A DNA stretch of 61,263 nt, taken from positions 1-61,263 of the IMG/VR virus record IMGVR_UViG_3300045432_000021; one strand, 5' to 3'. Under the pieces are notes generated by a model. That model was not told the origin of the DNA. It was given only the letters and a program-made list of their open reading frames with translations, and ran no database searches. Below, one piece after another: positions 51,424 through 57,493 of the stretch (its first letter is position 1; each line of letters starts with the position of its first letter). The translations under genes and the position numbers were made by a program. Source of the stretch: a virus.

Positions 51424-52116
51424 ATGATTGTATTTGATAGCGATTCTCACACATACACTAATACTGAGACGAATGATAGATATATATCTACCACAACTCT
51501 GCTATCTAAATATAAAGAACCATTTGATAAAGAATATCATTCTCTCAGGGTAGCTAAGAGAGAGGGAGTACCGCAGGAAATGGTTCTTGAGGCTTGGGCT
51601 GCAGAGAATAAAAAATCTACAGATCGCGGAAGTCATATTCATAAACTACTCGAGAATTATGTTACTGTAGGAGAGATTCAAAGTGACTATAGATGGTTAT
51701 ACAGGTCATATGACAATGTCGTGAGCACTAGTATTGATAAGTTTAAGACTTTTAGTAGTGAGAAACTACTTTATAATCATGAGTTTAAATTAGCTGGTAC
51801 TGCTGATTTAATTTTTGATCATGGTGATTTCTTTACTGTAGGTGACTTTAAAACTAATAAAAGATTTAGCTTCACCAGTCCTTACAACGAGGTACACAAA
51901 GACCCTATTGCTCACTTATCTTATTGTGAGTTTAATACATACGCTTTACAGCTATCCGTATATGCATATATGCATGAAGAGCTAACTGGTAAAAAATGCT
52001 CTAAACTAGTTGTATTTTACCTTGACGAATCAAACTTCAAACCTATTCATTGTAACTATCTTAAGACAGATGTAATAAACCTCCTAAAACATTTTCAAGT
52101 AAATAGCAAACTTTAA
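51424..52116 (+). CDS. RecB/Cas4-like PD-(D/E)XK nuclease
   Basis: 230 residues. RGSHIHKLLEN (68-78), LAGTADLIF (123-131) with Asp128, VGDFKTNK (139-146) with Asp141 and Lys143, and the Gln-Tyr motif QLSVYAY (176-182) match the nuclease core of the RecB/Cas4 family. No iron-sulfur cysteines or helicase is seen, so a stand-alone nuclease. Promoter AACGAACT-N4-TACAAT ends 6 nt before the ATG. Possible roles are recombination, host-DNA degradation or end processing. Confidence 0.85.
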   Translation: MIVFDSDSHTYTNTETNDRYISTTTLLSKYKEPFDKEYHSLRVAKREGVPQEMVLEAWAAENKKSTDRGSHIHKLLENYVTVGEIQSDYRWLYRSYDNVVSTSIDKFKTFSSEKLLYNHEFKLAGTADLIFDHGDFFTVGDFKTNKRFSFTSPYNEVHKDPIAHLSYCEFNTYALQLSVYAYMHEELTGKKCSKLVVFYLDESNFKPIHCNYLKTDVINLLKHFQVNSKL

Positions 52117-52144
52117 TATTAAATGAATATATACTTAGTATAAA

Positions 52145-52360
52145 ATGAAAAAATCAGCTATACTAAAGAAATTAGAACATCATATTAATTTGATTTATGA
52201 GAATTTAGATAATATTTCTACGTTACTTGAAATTGATTTAGAGGACGAAGTGTTGTGTGAAATGTCAGAAGACTTTAAAAAGAATGTAGAAGAAGCGATT
52301 TCAGAAAACGATACCAGTAGCTATAATGATATTGTGGAGTATATTAATGAGAATTATTAA
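52145..52360 (+). CDS. Small acidic unknown protein
   Basis: 71 residues, strongly acidic and helical (TLLEIDLEDEVLCEMSEDFK). No motif is recognised. A plausible -10 (TATACT) lies upstream. An acidic DNA-mimic role is a speculation I do not make. Confidence 0.65.
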   Translation: MKKSAILKKLEHHINLIYENLDNISTLLEIDLEDEVLCEMSEDFKKNVEEAISENDTSSYNDIVEYINENY

Positions 52361-52368
52361 ATAGGTGT

Positions 52369-52566
52369 ATGAAAGCTTTTAAATCCTTCTTTAAACCTAT
52401 TGACCCTACTATAGAATACGATCCAGAAGAACTACAATTAGGTATTAAAGTAGAACTAGAGCACACACCATATAAGACTATTGCAATAACTATAGCTAAG
52501 CAGCACTTAGCAGAAGACCCAAAGTATTATACCAAACTAAAAGGTATGCATACTGAGATAAAATAA
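52369..52566 (+). CDS. Small unknown protein
   Basis: 65 residues, start ATG 8 nt after the previous stop. It has a mixed composition with a helical C-terminus (ITIAKQHLAEDPKYYTKLKG). No domain is recognised. Downstream of it is the SDR gene with a 7-nt gap, so the three are probably co-transcribed. Confidence 0.7.
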   Translation: MKAFKSFFKPIDPTIEYDPEELQLGIKVELEHTPYKTIAITIAKQHLAEDPKYYTKLKGMHTEIK

Positions 52567-52573
52567 AATTACA

Positions 52574-53431
52574 ATGAATAACATACTAATATTAGGTAAA
52601 GGTTATATAGGTACGTTTTTATATAACTACTTAAAAGACAAAGGACTAAAAGTTAAATTACTAAGTAAGACAGATATTAATTATAATGATTATTATATCT
52701 TTAGTAACTATCTCTTATTTGAAAAACCATCCTATGTAATTAACTGTTCAGGATTTACTGGGATACCTAATATTGACCAAGCAGAAGAACTAAAAGATCA
52801 GTGTTGGTTCTTTAACACACAAGGTCCTGTTAACACAAATAGAGCTTGTAGGTCTAAACGCGTTAATTATATTCACTTATCATCTGGTTGTGTATACAGC
52901 GGGTATAGTAAACGGTTTACAGAGGAAGATACTCCAAATTTTGGACTCTTTAACGAGTCTTCTTTCTATTCCAAATCAAAACACGCCTATGAGACCCTAG
53001 CAGGCGACTATGGAATGACTGTTCGAATTCGTATGCCCTACTGCTCATTAGTTAATGAGCGTAGCTATCTAAATAAGATCTTAAAATTTAATAAACTTTT
53101 AGACGTAGTAAATTCTAGAACATCACTTCATGATCTTAGTAGCTTCTTATACTACTTTATTGACAATAGTTTTAGACCTAATTACTTTGGTATATTAAAC
53201 TTTACTAGTAAGGAGCCTCTACTACCAACGCAAATTATTAGCCTTGTAGAAGATTATGGTAAATTACCAGAAGGTAGAGATTCTAGTTTAGTACAAATTA
53301 CTAGAGAATTAGGTCAAAAGGCGCCAAGATCCAATTGTATACTTTCTACAGATAAATTAGAGAGGCTCTTACCTGACTATAAGGTAAACACAGAACTAGA
53401 ATCATTAAAATATATACTGAGTAATGTTTAA
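52574..53431 (+). CDS. RmlD-like SDR (dTDP-4-dehydrorhamnose reductase-type) protein
   Basis: 285 residues. NAD(P)-binding GKGYIG (8-13), strand motif VINCSGFTG (55-63), active-site Ser in LSSGCVYSG (102-110) and YSKSKHAYE with Tyr132 and Lys136 are all in place. Members reduce or epimerise nucleotide-sugar intermediates. It is the only sugar-nucleotide gene here besides the GT8, so it may modify sugars for DNA or virion decoration; the substrate is unknown. Confidence 0.88.
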   Translation: MNNILILGKGYIGTFLYNYLKDKGLKVKLLSKTDINYNDYYIFSNYLLFEKPSYVINCSGFTGIPNIDQAEELKDQCWFFNTQGPVNTNRACRSKRVNYIHLSSGCVYSGYSKRFTEEDTPNFGLFNESSFYSKSKHAYETLAGDYGMTVRIRMPYCSLVNERSYLNKILKFNKLLDVVNSRTSLHDLSSFLYYFIDNSFRPNYFGILNFTSKEPLLPTQIISLVEDYGKLPEGRDSSLVQITRELGQKAPRSNCILSTDKLERLLPDYKVNTELESLKYILSNV

Positions 53432-53436
53432 AATAA

Positions 53437-53874
53437 ATGATAAAGCTAATACCTTCAGCAGGTATTATAAAGGATACTAAATTAGATTTCGATCTTCTAT
53501 CCTTTATAATTAGTAGATTCTTCCTCCCTAATAAAAGAGTTGTACTAAAAGTTCATAAGACAAGGTTTGATTATTCTTACTTTTGTTCTGATGACGGCAT
53601 GATTGGTTTAGATTTAAAGTCAAATAAAACACTATTACAGACAGTAAAGACTCTCTTACACGAGCTCAGACACTATATACAGACCAAACATTTTAAAATA
53701 GAGTTTGAAGAGTATGATAATAAGTATTATGTTTATTATAATTCTGCTGAAGAGAAAGATGCTCGTACATATGAAAAATTAGCAAAAGAGGTCTGCCAAA
53801 TATACAAAAGCTATAAAAATATAGATAAAAAAATAATGGAATTAAAACTTGCAAACTTTAACGAACTCATATAG
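53437..53874 (+). CDS. Zincin metallopeptidase-like protein (HExxH)
   Basis: 145 residues. LLHELRHYIQ (74-81) contains the HExxH motif (His75, Glu76, His79) and EEKDART (105-111) could supply the third ligand Glu. This matches the SprT/ImmA-like zincin arrangement. No signal peptide. A protease or a peptidase-like regulator; the target is not known. 5 nt after the SDR gene. Confidence 0.65.
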   Translation: MIKLIPSAGIIKDTKLDFDLLSFIISRFFLPNKRVVLKVHKTRFDYSYFCSDDGMIGLDLKSNKTLLQTVKTLLHELRHYIQTKHFKIEFEEYDNKYYVYYNSAEEKDARTYEKLAKEVCQIYKSYKNIDKKIMELKLANFNELI

Positions 53875-53911
53875 TATATGAGAACAACACGTGAATAAAA
53901 AAACAGAATAA

Positions 53912-53919
53912 CATAAATA
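53912..53919 (+). promoter_or_regulatory. Late-type box CATAAATA, 6 nt before ATG 53926
   Basis: Followed by another AATAAA run before the 57-aa gene. Confidence 0.5.
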
Positions 53920-53925
53920 AATAAA

Positions 53926-54099
53926 ATGCTAGAAGGACAAATTGGAAATAATTGGTTTGTGTACGATAAAGATAGCAATAAGATCACAGTCTTTCAAAAA
54001 GGTGATGTAGATCCTGTCGCTTATATTAGTGTAAATGAAGACCTAAGTGAGAAGAACTTTCATTACGAGATTATGGATTGGTCGTTGCAGAATAGCTAA
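53926..54099 (+). CDS. Small unknown protein (57 aa) with late box
   Basis: A 57-residue ATG frame, too short to be an obvious gene alone, but CATAAATA ends 6 nt before the ATG and the frame fills the gap before the holin. It reads like a beta-rich domain (GNNWFVYDKDSNKITVFQ). Function unknown. Confidence 0.62.
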   Translation: MLEGQIGNNWFVYDKDSNKITVFQKGDVDPVAYISVNEDLSEKNFHYEIMDWSLQNS

Positions 54100-54106
54100 G
54101 TTGTTG

Positions 54107-54152
54107 TATCTCAAGCGAGAGTTAAAAATTTAACTTATAATCGCTTGAGATA
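54107..54152 (+). repeat. Inverted repeat with nested hairpin upstream of the holin gene
   Basis: A 12-bp perfect outer stem (TATCTCAAGCGA with its complement) encloses a 7-bp inner stem (AGTTAAA, 54120-54126, with 54129-54135). There is no T tract. The right arm runs into the TATAAATA box of the holin. It may be a terminator for the 57-aa gene, a regulator or an RNA-processing site. Confidence 0.7.
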
Positions 54153-54158
54153 TAAATA
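54151..54158 (+). promoter_or_regulatory. Late box TATAAATA, 5 nt before holin ATG
   Basis: The first two bases belong to the right arm of the inverted repeat at 54107-54152. Confidence 0.7.
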
Positions 54159-54163
54159 CTAAC

Positions 54164-54499
54164 ATGATCGAAGATGAAAAAACATTAATAAGAGAATTTA
54201 TCAACGGTGGTTGGCTTGTTACTTTGTTAGGATCTTTGGCTATGACAGCGCGCTTGTTTGCTTCTGCTAACAAGCATACAATAATTGATCAGGTTAAAAA
54301 AATTATTGCTGCTGCTCTATCTTCTACTATTGCGTGGTTTATACTCGAGCAGACAGATATATCTAGTATATACAAAGCAATGTCATATGGCATAATTGGT
54401 GTTATATCTCCTGAGGTTATCGGTGGTCTTGTTAAATTAGGCAAATATTTTGAGAAAAAGCCTACAGAAGCAATAGATCAAATTAAAAAAATATTATAA
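54164..54499 (+). CDS. Putative holin
   Basis: 111 residues with three predicted membrane helices (about 15-33, 46-62, 74-92), charged ends and a lysine-rich C-terminus (KLGKYFEKKP). This layout matches small class I holins, which form inner-membrane holes at lysis. The box TATAAATA ends 5 nt before the ATG and overlaps the right arm of a 12-bp inverted repeat. No endolysin motif is recognised nearby. Overlaps the lipoprotein start by 1 nt. Confidence 0.68.
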   Translation: MIEDEKTLIREFINGGWLVTLLGSLAMTARLFASANKHTIIDQVKKIIAAALSSTIAWFILEQTDISSIYKAMSYGIIGVISPEVIGGLVKLGKYFEKKPTEAIDQIKKIL

Positions 54500-54858
54500 T
54501 GAAACTTAAACTAGCTAGTATAACTCTACTCCTATCCTCCATACTTCTAGTTGCAGGCTGTGATGTAGCTGCACAAGTCAAAGTAACTTCAGTCCGAACA
54601 GCATGGGATTATGATTTTGTTACAAACGTAGACGTTAAAGGATTTTATATTTATAAGAAAGTACAAAACGGTACTGATGTGAGTTGGGTCAAGATTGGAG
54701 ATGTAAAGGCGCCTGCTTTAGAATTTGCTATTCAGTCTCCTTATGAAGGTACATATGCTGTCGCTGCATATAATGATTATGATGAATCTGATAAGAGTAA
54801 TGAGCTAAAACTTACTGGTAAAATACCTTCCCCTGCTAAATTCAGAACTACCAAATAA
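54499..54858 (+). CDS. Predicted lipoprotein with FnIII-like domain
   Basis: 119 residues. The N-terminus is a lipoprotein signal: MKLKLASITLLLSSILLVAG with lipobox LVAGC (Cys21). Residues 30-110 read like a fibronectin type III fold (GFYIYKK...WVKIGD...YAVAAYNDYDESDKSNE). A membrane-anchored protein next to a holin could be an outer spanin or a surface exclusion factor. No i-spanin is seen. Confidence 0.78.
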   Translation: MKLKLASITLLLSSILLVAGCDVAAQVKVTSVRTAWDYDFVTNVDVKGFYIYKKVQNGTDVSWVKIGDVKAPALEFAIQSPYEGTYAVAAYNDYDESDKSNELKLTGKIPSPAKFRTTK

Positions 54859-54874
54859 CGAACTACTATATCAT
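54857..54874 (+). promoter_or_regulatory. AACGAACT-N4-TATCAT promoter for the zinc-finger protein
   Basis: Perfect AACGAACT with a weaker -10. Here the ATG is 22 nt downstream, so a short leader is expected. It overlaps the stop of the lipoprotein gene. Confidence 0.6.
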
Positions 54875-54896
54875 AAGGTGTAAAGTATTTACTACT

Positions 54897-55139
54897 ATGA
54901 TTTGTTACTGTGGAAAACCTGTCGAGCCAGCTCGCATCGAGTTTGGATTAACTAAGTGCTTATCTTGTGCTAAAAATATTCCATATCGACCCTTAAAAGC
55001 TCGAATGGTTTACTTGGATAAATGTACTTCTATGATTGAAATTCATACCTCTGATTCTTGGAATGAAAATAAAAAGTACTTTACTCCTAACGGAGCGCGC
55101 TCTGTAGTTAAGAACTTTTCAAAAAATATATCTGGATAG
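54897..55139 (+). CDS. Small DksA/TraR-type zinc-finger-like protein
   Basis: 80 residues. The N-terminus MICYCGKPVEPARIEFGLTK, then CLSCAK, matches the C-x2-C...C-x2-C zinc finger of DksA/TraR, except the first pair is CYC (C-x-C). No coiled-coil tip of DksA is present. It could bind RNA polymerase or nucleic acid. Promoter AACGAACT-N4-TATCAT lies 22 nt upstream of the ATG. Confidence 0.72.
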   Translation: MICYCGKPVEPARIEFGLTKCLSCAKNIPYRPLKARMVYLDKCTSMIEIHTSDSWNENKKYFTPNGARSVVKNFSKNISG

Positions 55140-55148
55140 TAGTAATTT

Positions 55149-55160
55149 AACTGTTATAAT
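55149..55160 (+). promoter_or_regulatory. Candidate variant promoter AACT-N2-TATAAT before gene at 55166
   Basis: TATAAT ends 5 nt before the ATG; AACT is 2 nt upstream of it. Confidence 0.35.
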
Positions 55161-55165
55161 AAAGT

Positions 55166-55405
55166 ATGATTGAAAATGAAGTATCCAGAAAAATTCTTGA
55201 TGAAGCGCGAGAAATTATTACAAGACACGCAAAAGAAGATGATGAAATTTTTGAGAAGTGTAAAGCTCTTCTCAAAGAGCCGGAATCAGATGTAGGTCAA
55301 GACGTACTTTTTGATTATCTCTTTAATCGTAAATTTCCCTATGACGGTTCGTGTAGTGATTATGACGACCGTATAGAACGAGAATTAAACCAAGAACTAA
55401 AATAA
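55166..55405 (+). CDS. Small acidic unknown protein
   Basis: 79 residues, acidic and helical, ending in a charged SDYDDRIERELNQEL tail. No family recognised. TATAAT ends 5 nt before the ATG, suggesting an unled mRNA. Next gene starts 5 nt later. Confidence 0.7.
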   Translation: MIENEVSRKILDEAREIITRHAKEDDEIFEKCKALLKEPESDVGQDVLFDYLFNRKFPYDGSCSDYDDRIERELNQELK

Positions 55406-55410
55406 TACAT

Positions 55411-55947
55411 ATGAAAGGCGAATGGAGTGGTGGTAAAGGATCTTTTCCACGTAAAGTTGATACTAATAAGTACAATTCCAACTACGATGTAATCTTTAAA
55501 AAGAATCAAAAGAATCTATTTCTTGATGATCAAAGGTGGCCGCGTGATGTATGCTGGATGAATATTGATTATACATCTTATGAATGGGAGATTGTAAGGG
55601 ATTTTGAACAATTCAAAAAAGCATTAGACGAGAAAACATATGATTTTATCTCGTTTGATCATGACCTTGATAGGTCTGCTTCCTATGAATGTGTCCTAAG
55701 TCTTAGCAATAAAACAGAGTACAATTATAGTAAAGTAAAGGAAAGGACCGGACGGGATTGTGCGATTTACCTAAAGGCTAAGTGTATAAACGAAGGTATA
55801 GATCTTCCTAAGTATGCAGTTCATAGTTTAAACAAGCAAGGGTCTGCTAATATTATTGATATCCTAGAAGAAGATAAACTTATTGCATACAATACTAGTG
55901 ACGAATTAGCTATTAATAAGTCTGATGAGATCTTAAGTATAATCTAA
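55411..55947 (+). CDS. Cyclic-phosphate-processing receiver-like (cPPR) protein
   Basis: 178 residues. NLFLDDQRWP (35-44) has the paired acids of a receiver-like fold, ISFDHDLD (80-87) is the conserved DHDL motif, TGRDCAIYLK (113-122) follows, and HSLNKQGSANI (138-148) contains the H.lN..G..NI motif. These belong to the cyclic-phosphate-processing Receiver domain, predicted to act on RNA 2',3'-cyclic phosphate ends. Such genes often sit near RNA repair systems; none is recognised here. Function inference only. Confidence 0.72.
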   Translation: MKGEWSGGKGSFPRKVDTNKYNSNYDVIFKKNQKNLFLDDQRWPRDVCWMNIDYTSYEWEIVRDFEQFKKALDEKTYDFISFDHDLDRSASYECVLSLSNKTEYNYSKVKERTGRDCAIYLKAKCINEGIDLPKYAVHSLNKQGSANIIDILEEDKLIAYNTSDELAINKSDEILSII

Positions 55948-55963
55948 AGACTAAGTAAACTAT

Positions 55964-56332
55964 ATGACAAGCGACCTAGAATTAAAATTAGTAGAAAAGC
56001 ACCCGGAGATACTTTCTAGGTATAGAGGAGATGTAGATAAAACCTGCTTCGCTTTTGGTTTCGATCATGGCAACGGCTGGTTTTATATAGTTCAGGAAAT
56101 GCTTGATAAAATTCAAAATATTGTAAATGAAACAGGCATAGAAGTCAAAGTAGAACAAATTAAAGAGAAGTGGGATTCTCTAAGATGCTATGTTGATTTT
56201 GAGCCGGGACAAAGAGGAGCTAAAATACAACAAGGGATATCTCAAATAAACGAAATAATAAATAACGCGCAGGAGCTCTCCAAAACTATTTGTCCACGTA
56301 CTGGAGAACCTAAACAAGTATCGTATAAATAA
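55964..56332 (+). CDS. Conserved phage hypothetical protein
   Basis: 122 residues. CFAFGFDHGNGWFYIVQEML, then VEQIKEKWDSLRCYVDF, then helical C-terminus and a CPRTGEP end resembles a family of short phage proteins (FGFECGDGW...QVKEKFGGLRFY...). The function is unknown. A start at 55964 fits. Confidence 0.78.
   Translation: MTSDLELKLVEKHPEILSRYRGDVDKTCFAFGFDHGNGWFYIVQEMLDKIQNIVNETGIEVKVEQIKEKWDSLRCYVDFEPGQRGAKIQQGISQINEIINNAQELSKTICPRTGEPKQVSYK
56324..56331 (+). promoter_or_regulatory. Late box TATAAATA, 6 nt before ATG 56338
   Basis: Overlaps the last codons and stop of the preceding gene. Confidence 0.6.
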
Positions 56333-56337
56333 TTTTT

Positions 56338-56568
56338 ATGAAAGTTGACTTTAGTGATCTTGCAGAAATTGTAGAAATGTTGCTTGAGAAAGCTAAACAA
56401 AAACATCCGAAATCTGAAGCAAATTATGTAGAAAGGACCGTTGACGGTAAGAGGTGTGATGAGTGCACTATGTGGAGAGCTCCTGACGGTTGTTCTGCAG
56501 TTGCTGGTAAGATTAAACCAAACGCTTATTGCGACTGGTGGAAAAAAAGTAAACGCAAAAAAGAGTAG
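56338..56568 (+). CDS. Small cysteine-rich protein (four Cys)
   Basis: 76 residues. RCDECTMWRAPDGCSAVAGK, then PNAYCDWWK places four Cys as C-x2-C-x8-C-x11-C, like the HiPIP-like or zinc-binding small proteins found in many phages. A metal site is likely, the metal unknown. TATAAATA ends 6 nt before the ATG and overlaps the stop of the previous gene. Confidence 0.75.
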   Translation: MKVDFSDLAEIVEMLLEKAKQKHPKSEANYVERTVDGKRCDECTMWRAPDGCSAVAGKIKPNAYCDWWKKSKRKKE

Positions 56569-56575
56569 ATTAGTT

Positions 56576-56593
56576 AACGAACTTTCATATAAT
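56576..56593 (+). promoter_or_regulatory. AACGAACT-N4-TATAAT promoter for the 52-aa protein
   Basis: Perfect element, 4-nt spacer, perfect -10, ATG 5 nt later. Confidence 0.7.
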
Positions 56594-56598
56594 AAGGT

Positions 56599-56757
56599 AT
56601 GAAGTTAATCCTTTCAGAAAGCGACAAAGCGTTTGCTAGAAAGTATAAGATGACAGATTATGAGATGTTCTTATACAAACAAGAAACAGTAAAAGAGGAA
56701 GAAGTCTTAAGAGACTGGTATAAAATTCAAAACAAAGAACACATTTTTTCAAAATAA
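56599..56757 (+). CDS. Small unknown protein (52 aa)
   Basis: A 52-residue frame starting at ATG, placed exactly 5 nt after TATAAT of an AACGAACT-N4-TATAAT promoter. It is helical and charged (ARKYKMTDYEMFLYKQETVK). Real gene status is supported by the promoter; the function is unknown. Confidence 0.62.
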   Translation: MKLILSESDKAFARKYKMTDYEMFLYKQETVKEEEVLRDWYKIQNKEHIFSK

Positions 56758-56764
56758 TTCTTTA

Positions 56765-57202
56765 ATGGATATTAATTTATCAACTTCTATAAAGTATGGA
56801 TATCTTAAAAGTTACTTAGCAATTGCTCGTGAATACGAGGAAAAATTAGAAAAGGTTAAACATAGATTTAGTGAAATATTAGAATTACCATTAGATATTA
56901 GCATAGCTCTAAAACCTATTAGATCACCACATATCGTAGGTAGGTATAATGGCGATGCTAATATTGCAGAGATTGATATACGTAAAGGAAATATAGACGA
57001 CGGCCTACTAACTATTTGTCATGAACTTGTACACGCAGAGCAATACTATATCGGTACTCTGTACAGCGATGAGAAATATTTTTACTGGAAAGGTAAAAAA
57101 TGGCCTGAAGCATCAAGTAAAACATCTGCATATTACAAGTTGCCATGGGAGATAGAGGCATATAATAAACAAGAAGAGATTTATAATTTAGTTTTCAATT
57201 AA
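56765..57202 (+). CDS. Second zincin-like protein (HELVH)
   Basis: 145 residues. ICHELVHAEQYYIG (85-97) has HExxH (His86, Glu87, His90) and PWEIEAY (127-133) supplies a candidate third Glu. The layout resembles SprT-like/phage metallopeptidases. It resembles the other zincin at 53437 in length but the flanks differ; not a simple duplicate. Role unknown. Confidence 0.65.
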   Translation: MDINLSTSIKYGYLKSYLAIAREYEEKLEKVKHRFSEILELPLDISIALKPIRSPHIVGRYNGDANIAEIDIRKGNIDDGLLTICHELVHAEQYYIGTLYSDEKYFYWKGKKWPEASSKTSAYYKLPWEIEAYNKQEEIYNLVFN

Positions 57203-57226
57203 CAAACCAATAACAATAAAAAACAT

Positions 57227-57442
57227 ATGAAACGCGATACAAACTGGCTAAACAACCGCAATCAAATCAAAAACCCTAAGATCTTCAACGTAACTGTCTA
57301 TCGTGATGAGACTGGTAAATTGCAGCTACTTGGAAATCAGACTCTAGTATGTAATCGGCATAATAACAAAGACGTATGGGAGCCAATCAATACCCGTGCC
57401 TTCGGTCGACTGCTTAATAAGCAGGGAGTTAGCTTCTTGTAA
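57227..57442 (+). CDS. Small unknown protein before tailspike
   Basis: 71 residues, N-terminus basic and Asn-rich (RDTNWLNNRNQIKN), with a beta-like middle. No family recognised. It precedes the tailspike gene by 51 nt that carry its late box. Confidence 0.72.
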   Translation: MKRDTNWLNNRNQIKNPKIFNVTVYRDETGKLQLLGNQTLVCNRHNNKDVWEPINTRAFGRLLNKQGVSFL

Positions 57443-57480
57443 AATTAAGAAGTTAAATTAAGATTAACTCAATAGCCATA

Positions 57481-57488
57481 CATAAATA
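57481..57488 (+). promoter_or_regulatory. Late-type box CATAAATA, 5 nt before tailspike ATG
   Basis: Lies in the 51-nt gap before the tailspike gene. Confidence 0.6.
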
Positions 57489-57493
57489 AAGGT

